From contig NZ_CP109596.1 of the NCBI RefSeq assembly GCF_036327755.1, positions 434,001-498,000 on the forward strand: a stretch of 64,000 nt of DNA. The letters run 5' to 3'. Shown here in pieces: positions 28,269 through 37,643 of the stretch. The DNA comes from Nocardia sp. NBC_01503 (lineage in GTDB: Bacteria > Actinomycetota > Actinomycetes > Mycobacteriales > Mycobacteriaceae). The notes under the pieces are model-generated. The model saw only the letters and a list, made by a program, of their open reading frames with translations. It did no database searches and had not been told where the DNA came from. Positions within the stretch are counted from its first letter, which is position 1, and the number at the start of each line of letters is the position of its first letter. The translations under genes were made by a program, and so were the position numbers.

Positions 28269-29189
28269 TCAGACCGCGCCGGTGTACGGATCCCAGGCGG
28301 GGCCCGCGGCGGGCGCGTCCTCGCGCAGGACCGAGGCGTGAATGAGGCCGTAGGGGCGGTCGTCGGCGTAGAAGACTTCGCCGTTATTGGCGACGTCGAA
28401 GCGGGAGAGGTCGAAGGACCAGTGGTGTTTGTTCGGCGCGGACATGCGGATCTCGGCGAGACACGGGTACGCCTCGAGCGCCGCCTGACCCATTTCGAAG
28501 AGCGTCTGCTGCAGGGCCTTGGAGTGCAGGGTGGCGAATTTCGCGATCATGACCGCGCGGATGCCGTCGTAGGTGGCGTCCCAGTCCTGCGGTTCGGTGG
28601 CGAAGCGCCAGCGGGCGGTGAGGCTGGTGGCGAGAATGCGATCGTAGGCCGGTTCCAGCACGGTGAACTCGTCGGTGAGGAAGCCCGCGAACTCCGAACC
28701 GGTGGATTTGAGAATGACCAGGTCCTTGACGCCGCCGATCACCCACTCCCGTTGCGCGGCACCGGTTCCCGTCACGGTGACGGCGGCAATGCGAATCTCG
28801 GGGCCGACCCGGGTCCAGGTGTGGTCGTGGCCGCTGCCGTCCACCGGAACCCGTTGCCAGGCATACTCTTCGATCTCGATGCGCGCCGACTCGACCGTCG
28901 TGATGTCATCGGCGAAGTGCCGTGCCAGAGCCTGTCCGTACTGTTCGATACTTCCGTCGCCGTGCGTCTTGGCGTAGGTGAAGATGGTCTGCTTCTGCGA
29001 ATCGGTGGGCAACACCCCACCCTGATCGCCGACGGTATGCGCCTCGTCGAAAGCCCCACGCAGACAGGACGATACGTTCAGATCGCGGATCTCGTGCCGC
29101 GCGGTGTCGCGATAGATGCGCACCACCCGGTTCTCGGCCTTGCCATACTGATGCGGGCCGAGCACGATCTTGCCGGTCAACTCGGTCAT
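28269..29189 (-). CDS. uox: Urate oxidase (uricase)
   Basis: 306-residue cofactor-free enzyme oxidising urate to 5-hydroxyisourate. Two T-fold repeats are indicated by GPHQYGKAENRVVRIYRD and the later FATLHSKALQQTLFEMGQAAL. Characteristic segments are ALARHFADD, GVKDLVILKSTGSEFAGFL and NKHHWSFDLSRF, the latter with the conserved NKHH. ATG 29189 follows GGGAGG. Divergent from the NCS2 permease; HIU hydrolase and OHCU decarboxylase genes are not beside it. Confidence 0.95.
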   Translation of the reverse strand: MTELTGKIVLGPHQYGKAENRVVRIYRDTARHEIRDLNVSSCLRGAFDEAHTVGDQGGVLPTDSQKQTIFTYAKTHGDGSIEQYGQALARHFADDITTVESARIEIEEYAWQRVPVDGSGHDHTWTRVGPEIRIAAVTVTGTGAAQREWVIGGVKDLVILKSTGSEFAGFLTDEFTVLEPAYDRILATSLTARWRFATEPQDWDATYDGIRAVMIAKFATLHSKALQQTLFEMGQAALEAYPCLAEIRMSAPNKHHWSFDLSRFDVANNGEVFYADDRPYGLIHASVLREDAPAAGPAWDPYTGAV

Positions 29190-29278
29190 GGTCGCCTCCC
29201 GTGGTCGATGAACACCTTGCCCCACTGTGGCGCATCCGCGCCGCCGCACACGCTGGTTCGCAAGACAAAACACCGCAC

Positions 29279-29324
29279 GCCATCCGTCCCGCGCTTAGGC
29301 ATATCGGACAAACCACCGGATGGC
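29279..29324. promoter_or_regulatory. Inverted repeat between uricase and the purine permease
   Basis: GCCATCCG (29279-29286) and CGGATGGC (29317-29324) are perfect 8-bp arms 30 bases apart in the 182-bp divergent promoter region, a candidate site for the neighbouring PucR regulator. Confidence 0.35.
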
Positions 29325-29371
29325 AGCGGCTGCCTAGCCTGAGTCGACCGCACGCGCCGTAGGGAGCCCTC

Positions 29372-30736
29372 ATGACCTCGCCCCACCCCGTCGACACCCG
29401 ATTGCCCTGGCATCGGCTGCTGGCCTTCGGTATTCAACATGTGCTGATCATGTACACCGGATGTGTGACCGTACCGCTGGTCTTCGGTGCGGCCGCCGGG
29501 CTGGACAAAACCACCGTCGGACTGCTGATCAGCGCGGATCTGCTGGTCGCGGGCCTCATCACCGTGGTGCAGAGCCTCGGGCCGGGGCGCTTCGCGGGTG
29601 CGCGGCTGCCGATCATCACCGGTGCCACATTCGTGGCAATGAGTCCGATGATCTTGATTGCCAAGCAATACGGCCTGCCCGCCGTCTACGGTTCGATGCT
29701 CATCGGCGGCCTGGTCGGTATCGCCCTGGCGTGGCCGTTCGCCATGGTGGTGCGGTTCTTCCCACCGTTGGTCAGCGGCACGGTACTGACCGTGGTCGGT
29801 GTTTCGCTCATCGGTGTGGCGGGCGGACTGATTGTTGGAAGCAACCCCAAAGCGCCTTCCTTCGGCTCGATCTCCCATATCGTGCTGGCCGCGGTGGTGC
29901 TGCTCATCGCACTCGTCGGTACCGTCTTCGGCCGCGGAATCTGGTCGCAGCTGGGCATTCTCATCGCCCTGGTGATCGGCGTGTTGATCTCCATCCCCAT
30001 GGGTCTGATCACATTGGACGGCGTCTCGGGCACAGCCTGGCTGGGCGCACCGCATATCTTCTATTTCGGCGCACCGCAATTCCCGATCACGGCGGTGGTG
30101 GCCATGAGCATTGTGATGGCCGTGGTCTTCGCCGAATCGACCGCCAGCATGCTTGCCATCGGCGAGATCACCGGTAAGAAGTTGGAGCGCGCGGATCTGG
30201 CGCGCGGCCTGATCGGCGATGGGCTCTCGGCGGTGCTAGCGGGTGTGTTCAGCTCCTTCATCGATACCGTCTTCAATCAGAATGTCGGTGCGGTCTCCGC
30301 AACCCGCGTGTACAGCCGCTATGTGACGGCCGTCAGCGGTGCGATTCTCATAATCCTGGGCCTGGTGCCGCGTTTCGGCGCGATTGTCGCGGCGGTACCG
30401 CAGCCCGTGGTCGGCGGCGTGGGCCTGGTGCTGTTCGCCACCATCGCCGTCATCGGCGTGGACACCCTGCGCCGCGCCGATCTCTCCGACCGCGTGAATC
30501 TCACGATTGTGGCGGTGTCGATCGGTGTCGGACTGGTCCCGGTGCTCACCAAGGGCATGTTCGACAAGTTCCCGACCTCGGCACAGATTCTGCTCAATAG
30601 CGGCATCTCGCTGGCGGCGGCTACGGCATTCCTGCTGAACCTGCTCTTCAACCACACCAAGCTCGGCGAAATCGCCCGGGGCGCAGTCGAATCCGTCCCC
30701 GCCGAACCGGAACCCCAGGATCCGATCGCCGCCTGA
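29372..30736 (+). CDS. NCS2-family xanthine/uracil permease
   Basis: 454-residue inner membrane transporter with about 14 helices. NCS2 motifs are seen in LAFGIQHVLIMYTGCVTVPL and in the signature NQNVGAVSATRVYSRYV; the region FAESTASMLAIGEITG carries the substrate-binding glutamate. Substrate is probably xanthine or urate, judged from the divergent uricase and the PucR gene nearby. GGGAG precedes ATG 29372. Confidence 0.92.
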   Translation: MTSPHPVDTRLPWHRLLAFGIQHVLIMYTGCVTVPLVFGAAAGLDKTTVGLLISADLLVAGLITVVQSLGPGRFAGARLPIITGATFVAMSPMILIAKQYGLPAVYGSMLIGGLVGIALAWPFAMVVRFFPPLVSGTVLTVVGVSLIGVAGGLIVGSNPKAPSFGSISHIVLAAVVLLIALVGTVFGRGIWSQLGILIALVIGVLISIPMGLITLDGVSGTAWLGAPHIFYFGAPQFPITAVVAMSIVMAVVFAESTASMLAIGEITGKKLERADLARGLIGDGLSAVLAGVFSSFIDTVFNQNVGAVSATRVYSRYVTAVSGAILIILGLVPRFGAIVAAVPQPVVGGVGLVLFATIAVIGVDTLRRADLSDRVNLTIVAVSIGVGLVPVLTKGMFDKFPTSAQILLNSGISLAAATAFLLNLLFNHTKLGEIARGAVESVPAEPEPQDPIAA

Positions 30737-30858
30737 AATCCGCCTCCTCATCGGGGATCGAAGCCGCGGATTCCGCCGACGCGCCAGCTGGGCGTCAGTG
30801 GGATTCGCGGCTCCGTCTTGCGCTCACCACTGAGCTGGTACGAGCGGTGTCGCCACCA

Positions 30859-30947
30859 GTCATCCCGGCGCGTTTTCGGCCGGGATCGACCGAAATCAGC
30901 TGGAGCACAGCCCGTGTGGAGCCCGGCCGAAAGAATGCCGGGATGAC
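30859..30947. repeat. REP-like palindromic repeat, copy B
   Basis: 89 bp with the same ends as copy A (GTCATCCCGGC and GCCGGGATGAC) and inner GGCCGGGATC / GAGCCCGGCC. It lies between the permease stop and the convergent stop of the thiamine-binding-type gene. Confidence 0.85.
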
Positions 30948-30968
30948 GAGGGTTGCGACTTCCCTTCA

Positions 30969-31262
30969 CTACTCCGCGAGGTAGCGCTCTACCGTGGCGA
31001 CCTTGGCGGTCAACATGTCGGTATGCCCCGGCCGCACATCGGCTTTGACCATGATGCTGCACCGGTTGGAGATCGCCAGTACCGCATCGGTGGCCTTCTT
31101 GATGACGGCGAAGACCTCGTCCCACTCCCCCTCGATCTCGGTGAAGCTCGCCGAGGTGCGATTCGGCAGGCCGCTTTCACGGATGACGCGAATGGCGGCC
31201 GCAACCGGTTCGCCTACGTCTTCACCTGCGCCGATAGGGGTGATCGAGAATGCTGCGAGCAT
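30969..31262 (-). CDS. Thiamine-binding / MTH1187-type protein
   Basis: 97-residue protein of the YkoF/MTH1187 ferredoxin-like fold. [20 protein letters not shown] and the following [20 protein letters not shown] match the family, whose members bind thiamine or its pyrimidine part in the cytoplasm. GGAGG lies eight bases before ATG 31262. It overlaps the preceding HTH gene by 49 bases, so the two are translated from one mRNA. The ligand is inferred only from family. Confidence 0.78.
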   Translation of the reverse strand: MLAAFSITPIGAGEDVGEPVAAAIRVIRESGLPNRTSASFTEIEGEWDEVFAVIKKATDAVLAISNRCSIMVKADVRPGHTDMLTAKVATVERYLAE

Positions 31263-31528
31263 GGCGGTGGCCTCCGGTGCCGGGTGAGGTAGTCGCTGTA
31301 GGTCGCCGAATGAATGGTGAGCCGTCCCCGATGGGTGACCTGCCAGGTGGCCGGGGTGTGCTGTGTCGCCAGAGCCAGCCCCGTTTGGGACAGCCCGTGC
31401 AGCGCCCGCCGCGCCGCGCCCGCGGTGAGACCCGTTGCGGCACACAGCTGGCGAACGGTGAGCGCGGCCGGAAACTCCGGCCGAGCCAATGCGGCAAGCA
31501 CTCTGGCTTCGGATTCGGTCAAGGCCAT
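31214..31528 (-). CDS. Small winged-helix DNA-binding protein
   Basis: 104-residue protein. Residues 5-60 look like a winged helix: [20 protein letters not shown], then [20 protein letters not shown]. The C terminus is basic. GGAAGG precedes ATG 31528. Its last 17 codons overlap the thiamine-binding-type gene in another frame, an unusually long overlap. It probably regulates this two-gene unit, but no target site is visible. Confidence 0.6.
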   Translation of the reverse strand: MALTESEARVLAALARPEFPAALTVRQLCAATGLTAGAARRALHGLSQTGLALATQHTPATWQVTHRGRLTIHSATYSDYLTRHRRPPPCSQHSRSPLSAQVKT

Positions 31529-31672
31529 GGTGTGGGCCTTCCATCGGTCGATCGCTGAGCAAATGGCTGGTATCCATCGGCTGGCTACCAGCGTCGCTCA
31601 TTGGCCGCCAACCGTAAAGCTCTAGGAGACCTTCGCATCCCAACAACCGGCGTGTCGCACTATCCGATGGAA

Positions 31673-31704
31673 GTGGATCCCGGCCAAAAGCACGCCGGGA
31701 TGAC
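31673..31704. repeat. REP-like palindromic repeat, copy C (right half only)
   Basis: GTGGATCCCGGCCAAAAG followed by CACGCCGGGATGAC matches the right arm of copies A and D; the left arm is absent or decayed. It lies downstream of cysA. Confidence 0.7.
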
Positions 31705-31752
31705 CGGATGGACTCGCACGCCGCGACGACGGGGCGGCCTCGCACCCGGCTC

Positions 31753-32772
31753 TCAGGCGACCGGGACCACGGCGACCGGGGCGACCGGGAGTTCCGGAAT
31801 TCGGGTGGCGCGCGCGTAGACGGTTTCGCCCTCCGCCAGATGCAGGGCCTCGGCATCGCCGCGGGTGACCTGGGCGGTGAAGATATCGCCGGTGGCGGCA
31901 TTGCGGAGTTCGACGCGAACCTCGAAGCCCAGGTGGACGACTCGTTCGACCGTGGCGCGGGTGACGCCCGCGGACTGCGCGGTGCCCTCGTGGGCGGCCA
32001 GCGCCATGGAGGGATCGCGGCCGACGCGGATATCGTGCGGGCGCACCAGGTGGCCGTTCAACTTGGCCACCGCACCCAGGAACGACATGACGAAATCGTT
32101 CGCGGGACGGTCGTAGACATCCTCGGGACTGCCGACCTGCTCGATGCGGCCCTTGTTCATGACCGCGATGCGGTCGGCCACATCCAGGGCCTCTTCCTGG
32201 TCGTGGGTGACCAGCACGGTGGTCACATGCACCTCTTCGTGTAGCCGGCGCAGCCAAGTACGCAGGTCCGCACGGACTTTCGCGTCCAGCGCACCGAACG
32301 GCTCATCGAGCAGCAGCACCTGCGGGTCGACGGCGAGCGCACGGGCCAGCGCCATACGCTGGCGCTGACCGCCGGAAAGCTGTGCGGGATACCGGTGTTG
32401 GAAACCGTCCAGCCCGACGATCTCCAGCAGATCGTCGACCTTCTTCTTGATCTCCGGCTTGGGCCGCTTGCGGATCTTCAGCCCGAACGCCACATTGTCG
32501 CGGACGGTCATATGTTTGAACGCCGCGTAATGCTGGAAGACGAATCCGATATCGCGCTTCTGCGGCGACACATTGGTCACATCGCGCTCGGCGATGGTGA
32601 CGATCCCGCTGTCCAGGGTCTCGAGACCGGCGATCGACCGCAACAGCGTCGACTTGCCCGATCCGGACGGGCCCAGCAGCGCGGTCAGCTCCCCGGAGGG
32701 AATGTCCAGGCTGACATCGTCGAGCGCGGCGAAGGAACCGTAGCGCTTGTTGGCATTGGTCACGGTGATCAT
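31753..32772 (-). CDS. cysA: Sulfate/thiosulfate ABC transporter ATP-binding protein CysA
   Basis: 339-residue ATPase. Walker A is GPSGSGKST, the signature is [15 protein letters not shown], Walker B is [12 protein letters not shown], and the H-loop is VTHDQEEA. The C-terminal TOBE-like domain (about 235-325) is characteristic of CysA. It overlaps cysW by four bases at the end of the cysP-cysT-cysW-cysA operon. Its C terminus is a Val/Pro/Ala tail. Confidence 0.93.
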   Translation of the reverse strand: MITVTNANKRYGSFAALDDVSLDIPSGELTALLGPSGSGKSTLLRSIAGLETLDSGIVTIAERDVTNVSPQKRDIGFVFQHYAAFKHMTVRDNVAFGLKIRKRPKPEIKKKVDDLLEIVGLDGFQHRYPAQLSGGQRQRMALARALAVDPQVLLLDEPFGALDAKVRADLRTWLRRLHEEVHVTTVLVTHDQEEALDVADRIAVMNKGRIEQVGSPEDVYDRPANDFVMSFLGAVAKLNGHLVRPHDIRVGRDPSMALAAHEGTAQSAGVTRATVERVVHLGFEVRVELRNAATGDIFTAQVTRGDAEALHLAEGETVYARATRIPELPVAPVAVVPVA

Positions 32773-33575
32773 TTGGCAGTGCCCCGCTTGCGTTCGAGGA
32801 GTGTCATGAATAGGAGAACGACGAGCGCGATACCCATGAGCAGGGTCGCCGCGGCATAGGCGCCGAAGGCGTTGTGGTCCTGGTAGCGGCTGTTCACCAG
32901 CAGCGTCAGCGTCTGCGATTTACCGGGCAGCGCGGTGGAAACCATGATCACCGCACCGAATTCGCCGAGGGCGCGCGCCACGGTGAGCACTACACCGTAG
33001 GTGAGTCCCCAGCGAATCGCGGGCAGGGTGATCCGCCAGAAAGTCTGCCAGCGGGACGCGCCGAGGGTGGCTGCCGCCTGCTCCTGATCATCGCCGATCT
33101 CGTGCAGTACCGGCTCCACCTCGCGCACCACGAACGGCAGGGTGACGAAGATGGTGGCGATGACCATGCCGGGCAGATTGAAGATCACCTTGAGCCCGTG
33201 GTGCTCGATACCGCCGAGCCAACCGCCCGCGCCCCACAGCAGAATCAGTGAAACACCCACGACGACAGGCGAAACCGCGAACGGCAGATCGACCAGACCC
33301 TGGACCAGATTGCGCCCCGGGAATCGTCCGCGCACCAGCGCGAGCGCGGTGATGATGCCGAACACCACATTCACCGGCACCACGATGGCCACGATGATCA
33401 TCGACAGATTGAAGGCGGAGATGGCCGCGGGCGTGCTGATCCAGTCGATGAACGTGCCGATGCCGTCCTCGAAGGTGCGCCACAGAATGAGACCGAGCGG
33501 CAGCACCAGCAGGATCAGCAGATAGCCCAGCGCCAGTGTGCGCAGCGAAAGACGGGTCGGGGTGGACAGTTTCAT
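32769..33575 (-). CDS. cysW: Sulfate ABC transporter permease CysW
   Basis: 268-residue inner membrane permease with six predicted helices. The EAA loop is in [20 protein letters not shown], then [16 protein letters not shown]. Four-base overlaps with cysT and cysA show translational coupling. The distinction CysW/CysT follows gene order and length. Confidence 0.92.
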   Translation of the reverse strand: MKLSTPTRLSLRTLALGYLLILLVLPLGLILWRTFEDGIGTFIDWISTPAAISAFNLSMIIVAIVVPVNVVFGIITALALVRGRFPGRNLVQGLVDLPFAVSPVVVGVSLILLWGAGGWLGGIEHHGLKVIFNLPGMVIATIFVTLPFVVREVEPVLHEIGDDQEQAAATLGASRWQTFWRITLPAIRWGLTYGVVLTVARALGEFGAVIMVSTALPGKSQTLTLLVNSRYQDHNAFGAYAAATLLMGIALVVLLFMTLLERKRGTAK

Positions 33576-34468
33576 CGCGCATCCACCTCCTTGCGAACCG
33601 AACGCTCGGCGAACAACCGCAGAATCAGCAGCGACGCGAACGAGATGACCAGCAGCGCAACCGAAACCGCGGCCGCGTTGACCGGCCGATCGATCTCGAT
33701 CTGCTGCTGGATGTACTGCGAGGCCATTTGCGTCTCGCGCGGAATATTGCCGCCGATCAAGACGACCGACCCGTACTCACCGATGGCGCGCGCGAACGCG
33801 AGCCCACCACCGCTGATGATCGCCGGAGCCAGCGTCGGCAGCACGATACTGCGGAAGGTGGTCCAGTTGTCCGCCCCCAGCGATGCGGCCGCCTGCTCCA
33901 CTTCCTTGTCGACCTCGATGAGCACCGGCTGCACCGAGCGCACCACGAACGGCAGTGTGACGAAGGCGAGCGCGACCACCAGACCGGGCTGAGTGGCATT
34001 GAGGTGGATATCGATCGGACTCTGCGGCCCGTACAGCGACAGCAGCACAATGCTGGCCACAATGGTCGGCAGTGCGAACGGAAGATCGATGAGCGCGTTG
34101 ACGATGCTCTTGCCCGGGAAGTCGTCCCGCACCAGCACCCACGCGATCAGCGTGCCCATCACGACATTGACGATCGCGACGATCACCGACACGAACACCG
34201 TCACCCGCAGCGCGTCCAGCGCGGCGGGCGCGGTGACGGCGTCCCAGAATCCGGCCCAGCCATCGCCGAAGGCGTTGTAGGTCAGAGCGGCCAGCGGCAG
34301 CAGCACGATAATGCTGAGCCACAGCACCGTGGTCGCGATGCCGAGCGGACCGACCGAGCCGGTCACCCGCAGCCAGGACCGTCGGCGCGGACGGACGGTG
34401 CTGCGCTTGTCATCGGAGACGTCGGTGCGCGTTCCGGCGTCTCCACTGCTGTCGTTCACAATCGCCAA
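33572..34468 (-). CDS. cysT: Sulfate ABC transporter permease CysT
   Basis: 298-residue permease with an N-terminal cytoplasmic extension rich in Asp/Arg, then six helices. The EAA loop is VQPVLIEVDKEVEQAAASLG followed by TFRSIVLPTL. It forms the channel with CysW. The start ATG 34468 is 27 bases after the cysP stop. Confidence 0.92.
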   Translation of the reverse strand: MAIVNDSSGDAGTRTDVSDDKRSTVRPRRRSWLRVTGSVGPLGIATTVLWLSIIVLLPLAALTYNAFGDGWAGFWDAVTAPAALDALRVTVFVSVIVAIVNVVMGTLIAWVLVRDDFPGKSIVNALIDLPFALPTIVASIVLLSLYGPQSPIDIHLNATQPGLVVALAFVTLPFVVRSVQPVLIEVDKEVEQAAASLGADNWTTFRSIVLPTLAPAIISGGGLAFARAIGEYGSVVLIGGNIPRETQMASQYIQQQIEIDRPVNAAAVSVALLVISFASLLILRLFAERSVRKEVDAR

Positions 34469-34495
34469 GTATCCCGTGTGTCCCAGCTCACCCGA

Positions 34496-35533
34496 CTACT
34501 TGGTGGCCTTGTCGTAGATCTGGGCGATGCTGCCCGTGCCCTGAGCGAAGAGCTCCTTGTCCACGGTCTTCCAGCCGCCGAGGTCGTTGATGGTCCACAG
34601 TTTGGCCGGAATCGGGAAGTCATCGGCGAACGCGGCGGTCACCTTCGGATCGACCGGACGGAACCCGGCCTGCGCCCAGGCGAGCTGGCCGGTGGGGGTG
34701 AACAGGAAGTCCTTGAAGGCCACGGCCTGCGTCGGGTTCTTGGCATTCTTCAGCACCGCGACCGGGTTCTCGATCTTGAAGGTGGTCGGCGGAATGGTGT
34801 GCTCGACCGGATCACCCTGGCGCTCGGAGAAGATGGCCTCGTTCTCATAGCTGATCAGCACATCGCCGACGCCCTGCAGGAAGGTGTCGGTGGCCTCGCG
34901 ACCCGACTTGGGCTGCACCTTCACGTGCTTGACCAGTTCGGTCAGGTAGTCCAGTCCGGCCTGCGGGTTCTTACCGCCGTCGCTCTTGGCGGCGTAGGGC
35001 GCGAGCAGATTCCACTTCGCCGAACCGGAGCTGAACGGATTCGGCGTCACCACTTCCACGCCGGGCTCGAGTAGATCGTCCCAATCCTTGATGCCCTTCG
35101 GATTACCCTTGCGCACCACGATCGCCACTACCGAACCGAACGGAATCCCCTTGTTGGCGTCGGCATTCCAGGTCGGATCGATCAGACCGGCATCCACCAG
35201 GCGGGTGATGTCCGGCTCGACGGAGAAGTCGACCACATCGGCCTCCGCGCCGTCCTTCACCTTGCGGGACTGATCGCCGGAGGCGCCATACGAGCCGAGC
35301 ACCTCGACGCCCTTACCGGCATCGGTCTTGTTGAACTCGGGAATCACCTTGTCGAACCCGGGCTTGGGGACCGCGTAGGCATACAGATTCAGCTTGCCGC
35401 CCTTGCCATCCGGACCGCCGCTGCCACCGATCACATCGCTGGAGCCGCCGCTGCACGCGGTCAGCACCGTGGCGGCGACGGCGGTGAGCGCGACCGCCAG
35501 ATAACGACGGGGCAATCGGGAATCGCGTGACAT
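34496..35533 (-). CDS. cysP: Sulfate-binding lipoprotein CysP/SubI
   Basis: 345-residue solute-binding lipoprotein. The signal peptide ends with the lipobox LTAC (C27). The mature part matches sulfate-binding proteins: EFNKTDAGKGVEVLGSYGAS, then DQSRKVKDGAEADVVDFSVE, and later FSSGSAKWNLLAPYA. ATG 35533 follows GGAAAGG. It is the first gene of the cys operon, and an upstream 22-bp palindrome may control it. Confidence 0.93.
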   Translation of the reverse strand: MSRDSRLPRRYLAVALTAVAATVLTACSGGSSDVIGGSGGPDGKGGKLNLYAYAVPKPGFDKVIPEFNKTDAGKGVEVLGSYGASGDQSRKVKDGAEADVVDFSVEPDITRLVDAGLIDPTWNADANKGIPFGSVVAIVVRKGNPKGIKDWDDLLEPGVEVVTPNPFSSGSAKWNLLAPYAAKSDGGKNPQAGLDYLTELVKHVKVQPKSGREATDTFLQGVGDVLISYENEAIFSERQGDPVEHTIPPTTFKIENPVAVLKNAKNPTQAVAFKDFLFTPTGQLAWAQAGFRPVDPKVTAAFADDFPIPAKLWTINDLGGWKTVDKELFAQGTGSIAQIYDKATK

Positions 35534-35602
35534 CGGTGGACCTTTCCTACCGCTCGCCGGGGTGCGCACACCGCCGGCGGAAATCTGGGGACTGCCGTAG
35601 AC

Positions 35603-35624
35603 CCGCCGCGTCATGACGTGGCGG
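35603..35624 (-). promoter_or_regulatory. 22-bp palindrome upstream of cysP
   Basis: The core CGTCATGACG is a perfect palindrome and is flanked symmetrically by CCGCC and GGCGG with one mismatched pair. It lies 70 bp before the cysP start, a suitable place for an operator of the sulfate operon. The rest of the 348-bp gap 35534-35881 has no gene that I can support. Confidence 0.5.
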
Positions 35625-35881
35625 TCGCGCTATCGACCCGGAGGCCGCTGGAGAACGAGCAGTGCTGCGAAAGGCACGCGCGCCAGTCTACAAACAGGAC
35701 GGGCAGCAGAGCTCGGTCGAGGATCAGCGACAGTGAATATCCGCGACAGCGAGGCAGCCCACAGCGATCAACGCCAATTCATGGCGGACCTGGGGCACAA
35801 CACTCGACGACACGCGGCAGACTGTAGCAGAGCGGCCGGTGAGGCCGCGAATCAGAGTGAGTATCCACACGGGGGATTTAC

Positions 35882-36943
35882 ATGACGAGTCCTGATCGCC
35901 TCCGCCGGGATTTTCCCGGCATCTCCACCCGCGCTTGGGAGCATCCGGCCGACCGCACCGCGCTGGTGACCCTGCGCTCGCTGTCCGGCTTCGATGTACT
36001 GCTGCGCACGCTCTCCGGACTGCTCGCCGAACGCCAGCATCGACTGCTGTACCTGGCCACCGCGGTGCGGGTGGATGAGCGGCAATTCAAGAACCTGCAT
36101 CACCTGCGCGCGGACGCGGTGCGCATTCTGGACGCCCCGCGCACACCGGAAATGTTTGTGCTGCAGGACCCTTCGGTCAATGCCTTCACCATCGGCATGG
36201 ATCGGCCGTTCATCGTGCTCACCACCGGACTGCTGGATCTGCTCGATCCGGAGGAGCTGCGCTTCACGGTCGGACATGAACTCGGGCACGCGCTCTCCGG
36301 GCACGCGGTGTATCGGACCATGCTCATGCATTTGATGCAGCTGGCCGCGGGAATCGGCTGGGTTCCGGTGGGCGGCTGGGCATTACGCGCGATCGTGGCG
36401 GCGCTGATGGAGTGGAGCCGCAAATCCGAGCTCTCCGGCGACCGGGCCGGACTGCTCTGCGGACAGGATGTGGACGCCTCGGTGCGCGTGCATATGAAGC
36501 TGGCGGGCGGCTCACGCGTGGCCGAGATGAGCCACGCGGCGTTCCTGCAGCAGGCCGACGACTACGACCGCGCGGGCGATCTACGCGACGGTGTGCTCAA
36601 ACTGCTGAATCTGGAATTGCAGACGCACCCGTTCTCGGTGCTGCGCGCGGCCGAGCTGCGGCGCTGGATCACCAGCGGTGAATACGACCGAATCCTGTCC
36701 GGCCAGTACCCATTACGCGAGCACGACAAGCAGGCGCGGATCAGCGATCAGGTCAAGGAGGCGGCACGCGCCTACCGGCAGAACTTCGACCAATCCGAGG
36801 ATCCGCTGATCCGCACCGTGCGCAACCTCGGACGCGATGTCGGATCCGCGGTCGGCACGGTGGGTCAGGAAGTGGGCGAAACGGTTTCGAAGATCGGGAA
36901 ACGCTTCAGCGAGTGGCGGGACCAGCAGGCCCCGGGGACGTAA
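35882..36943 (+). CDS. M48-family zinc metalloprotease
   Basis: 353-residue peptidase. The HExxH zinc site is in VGHELGHALSGHAVY and the third ligand region is SELSGDRAGLL. Two short hydrophobic stretches around the active site (QLAAGIGWVPVGGWALRAIV) suggest membrane association. A C-terminal 90-residue helical extension has a hydrophilic end. GGGGGA precedes ATG 35882. Closely related actinobacterial proteins are of unknown substrate. Confidence 0.85.
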   Translation: MTSPDRLRRDFPGISTRAWEHPADRTALVTLRSLSGFDVLLRTLSGLLAERQHRLLYLATAVRVDERQFKNLHHLRADAVRILDAPRTPEMFVLQDPSVNAFTIGMDRPFIVLTTGLLDLLDPEELRFTVGHELGHALSGHAVYRTMLMHLMQLAAGIGWVPVGGWALRAIVAALMEWSRKSELSGDRAGLLCGQDVDASVRVHMKLAGGSRVAEMSHAAFLQQADDYDRAGDLRDGVLKLLNLELQTHPFSVLRAAELRRWITSGEYDRILSGQYPLREHDKQARISDQVKEAARAYRQNFDQSEDPLIRTVRNLGRDVGSAVGTVGQEVGETVSKIGKRFSEWRDQQAPGT

Positions 36944-37198
36944 TTACTCGTCACCCTCGACGACCGGCGGGTTCTCCAGGATGTCGAGAATCCACTCCTC
37001 CGTGGCACTCTCGGCATCCTCCTCATCCGGGCGGATGCGGTTGACCAGCCGGACACCCAGGCCGAGCAGCTGCGCGGCCTTCACCATTTCGATGGCTTCA
37101 TCCGGGCCGCACAGGTGAGTGGCGATCAGACGCGGCTCCTCCTCGAAATCCTCTTCGGAGAGCAGCGTTTCCAGTTCCAAGCCTTCATCGGTTGACAT
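36944..37198 (-). CDS. Small acidic hypothetical protein
   Basis: 84-residue acidic protein (LETLLSEEDFEEEPRLIATH, then LGLGVRLVNRIRPDEEDAES). It has no signal peptide or membrane segment and no domain that I recognise. It overlaps nothing and ends one base after the convergent M48 peptidase stop. A TACGCT hexamer 12 bases before the ATG suggests a leaderless transcript. Confidence 0.65.
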   Translation of the reverse strand: MSTDEGLELETLLSEEDFEEEPRLIATHLCGPDEAIEMVKAAQLLGLGVRLVNRIRPDEEDAESATEEWILDILENPPVVEGDE

Positions 37199-37272
37199 GG
37201 TGCAGCAGCGTACGCGCAGCATCCGACAGACCGGACCCGAAGTCCGATTCGCCCGATGAACAGCGGGCGAAA

Positions 37273-37350
37273 TCAGCGCGTGAACAGCCAGGCGACGACA
37301 ACGAGTACGAGCAGCGCGATCAGGGCGAGCTGAACACGAGAGCGGGGCAT
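37273..37350 (-). CDS. 25-residue single-span membrane peptide
   Basis: Begins MPRSRVQLALIALLVLVVVA, a basic start and one hydrophobic helix, and ends WLFTR. Its ATG (37348-37350) overlaps the stop codon of the upstream membrane protein gene as TGATG, the typical arrangement for translational coupling. Too short for most gene finders. Function unknown. Confidence 0.6.
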   Translation of the reverse strand: MPRSRVQLALIALLVLVVVAWLFTR

Positions 37351-37586
37351 CAGGCTGCTTCCTTACGCATACGACGCGGCTGCGCGGCGGGCGCCGCGGC
37401 CTCCTGGGCGACAATCCGATCACGACCCAGCGCGCGCAGCGCAACCCGCAACACGCGATCCAGCACGTAGGCGATGGCGAAGCAGACCGGCACCATGGCG
37501 GCCAGCACCACGGCGAACTGGGGAACAAAGGGTAGGCCGGCCACCCAGAGTTCGACGCCGTCCCACCATCCTGCAATCCGATGCAC
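37350..37586 (-). CDS. Small membrane protein
   Basis: 78-residue protein with two hydrophobic segments (residues 9-20 and 24-45, FAVVLAAMVPVCFAIAYVLD) and a basic, Ala/Arg-rich cytoplasmic tail. It is followed by the coupled 25-residue peptide and is divergent from the GH15 gene. Nothing in it indicates a function. Confidence 0.6.
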   Translation of the reverse strand: MHRIAGWWDGVELWVAGLPFVPQFAVVLAAMVPVCFAIAYVLDRVLRVALRALGRDRIVAQEAAAPAAQPRRMRKEAA

Positions 37587-37643
37587 GACATCAGCCTAGG
37601 CCGAAGTCACGATGGTGGACGATTCGGGCCGACAGGACACAAG

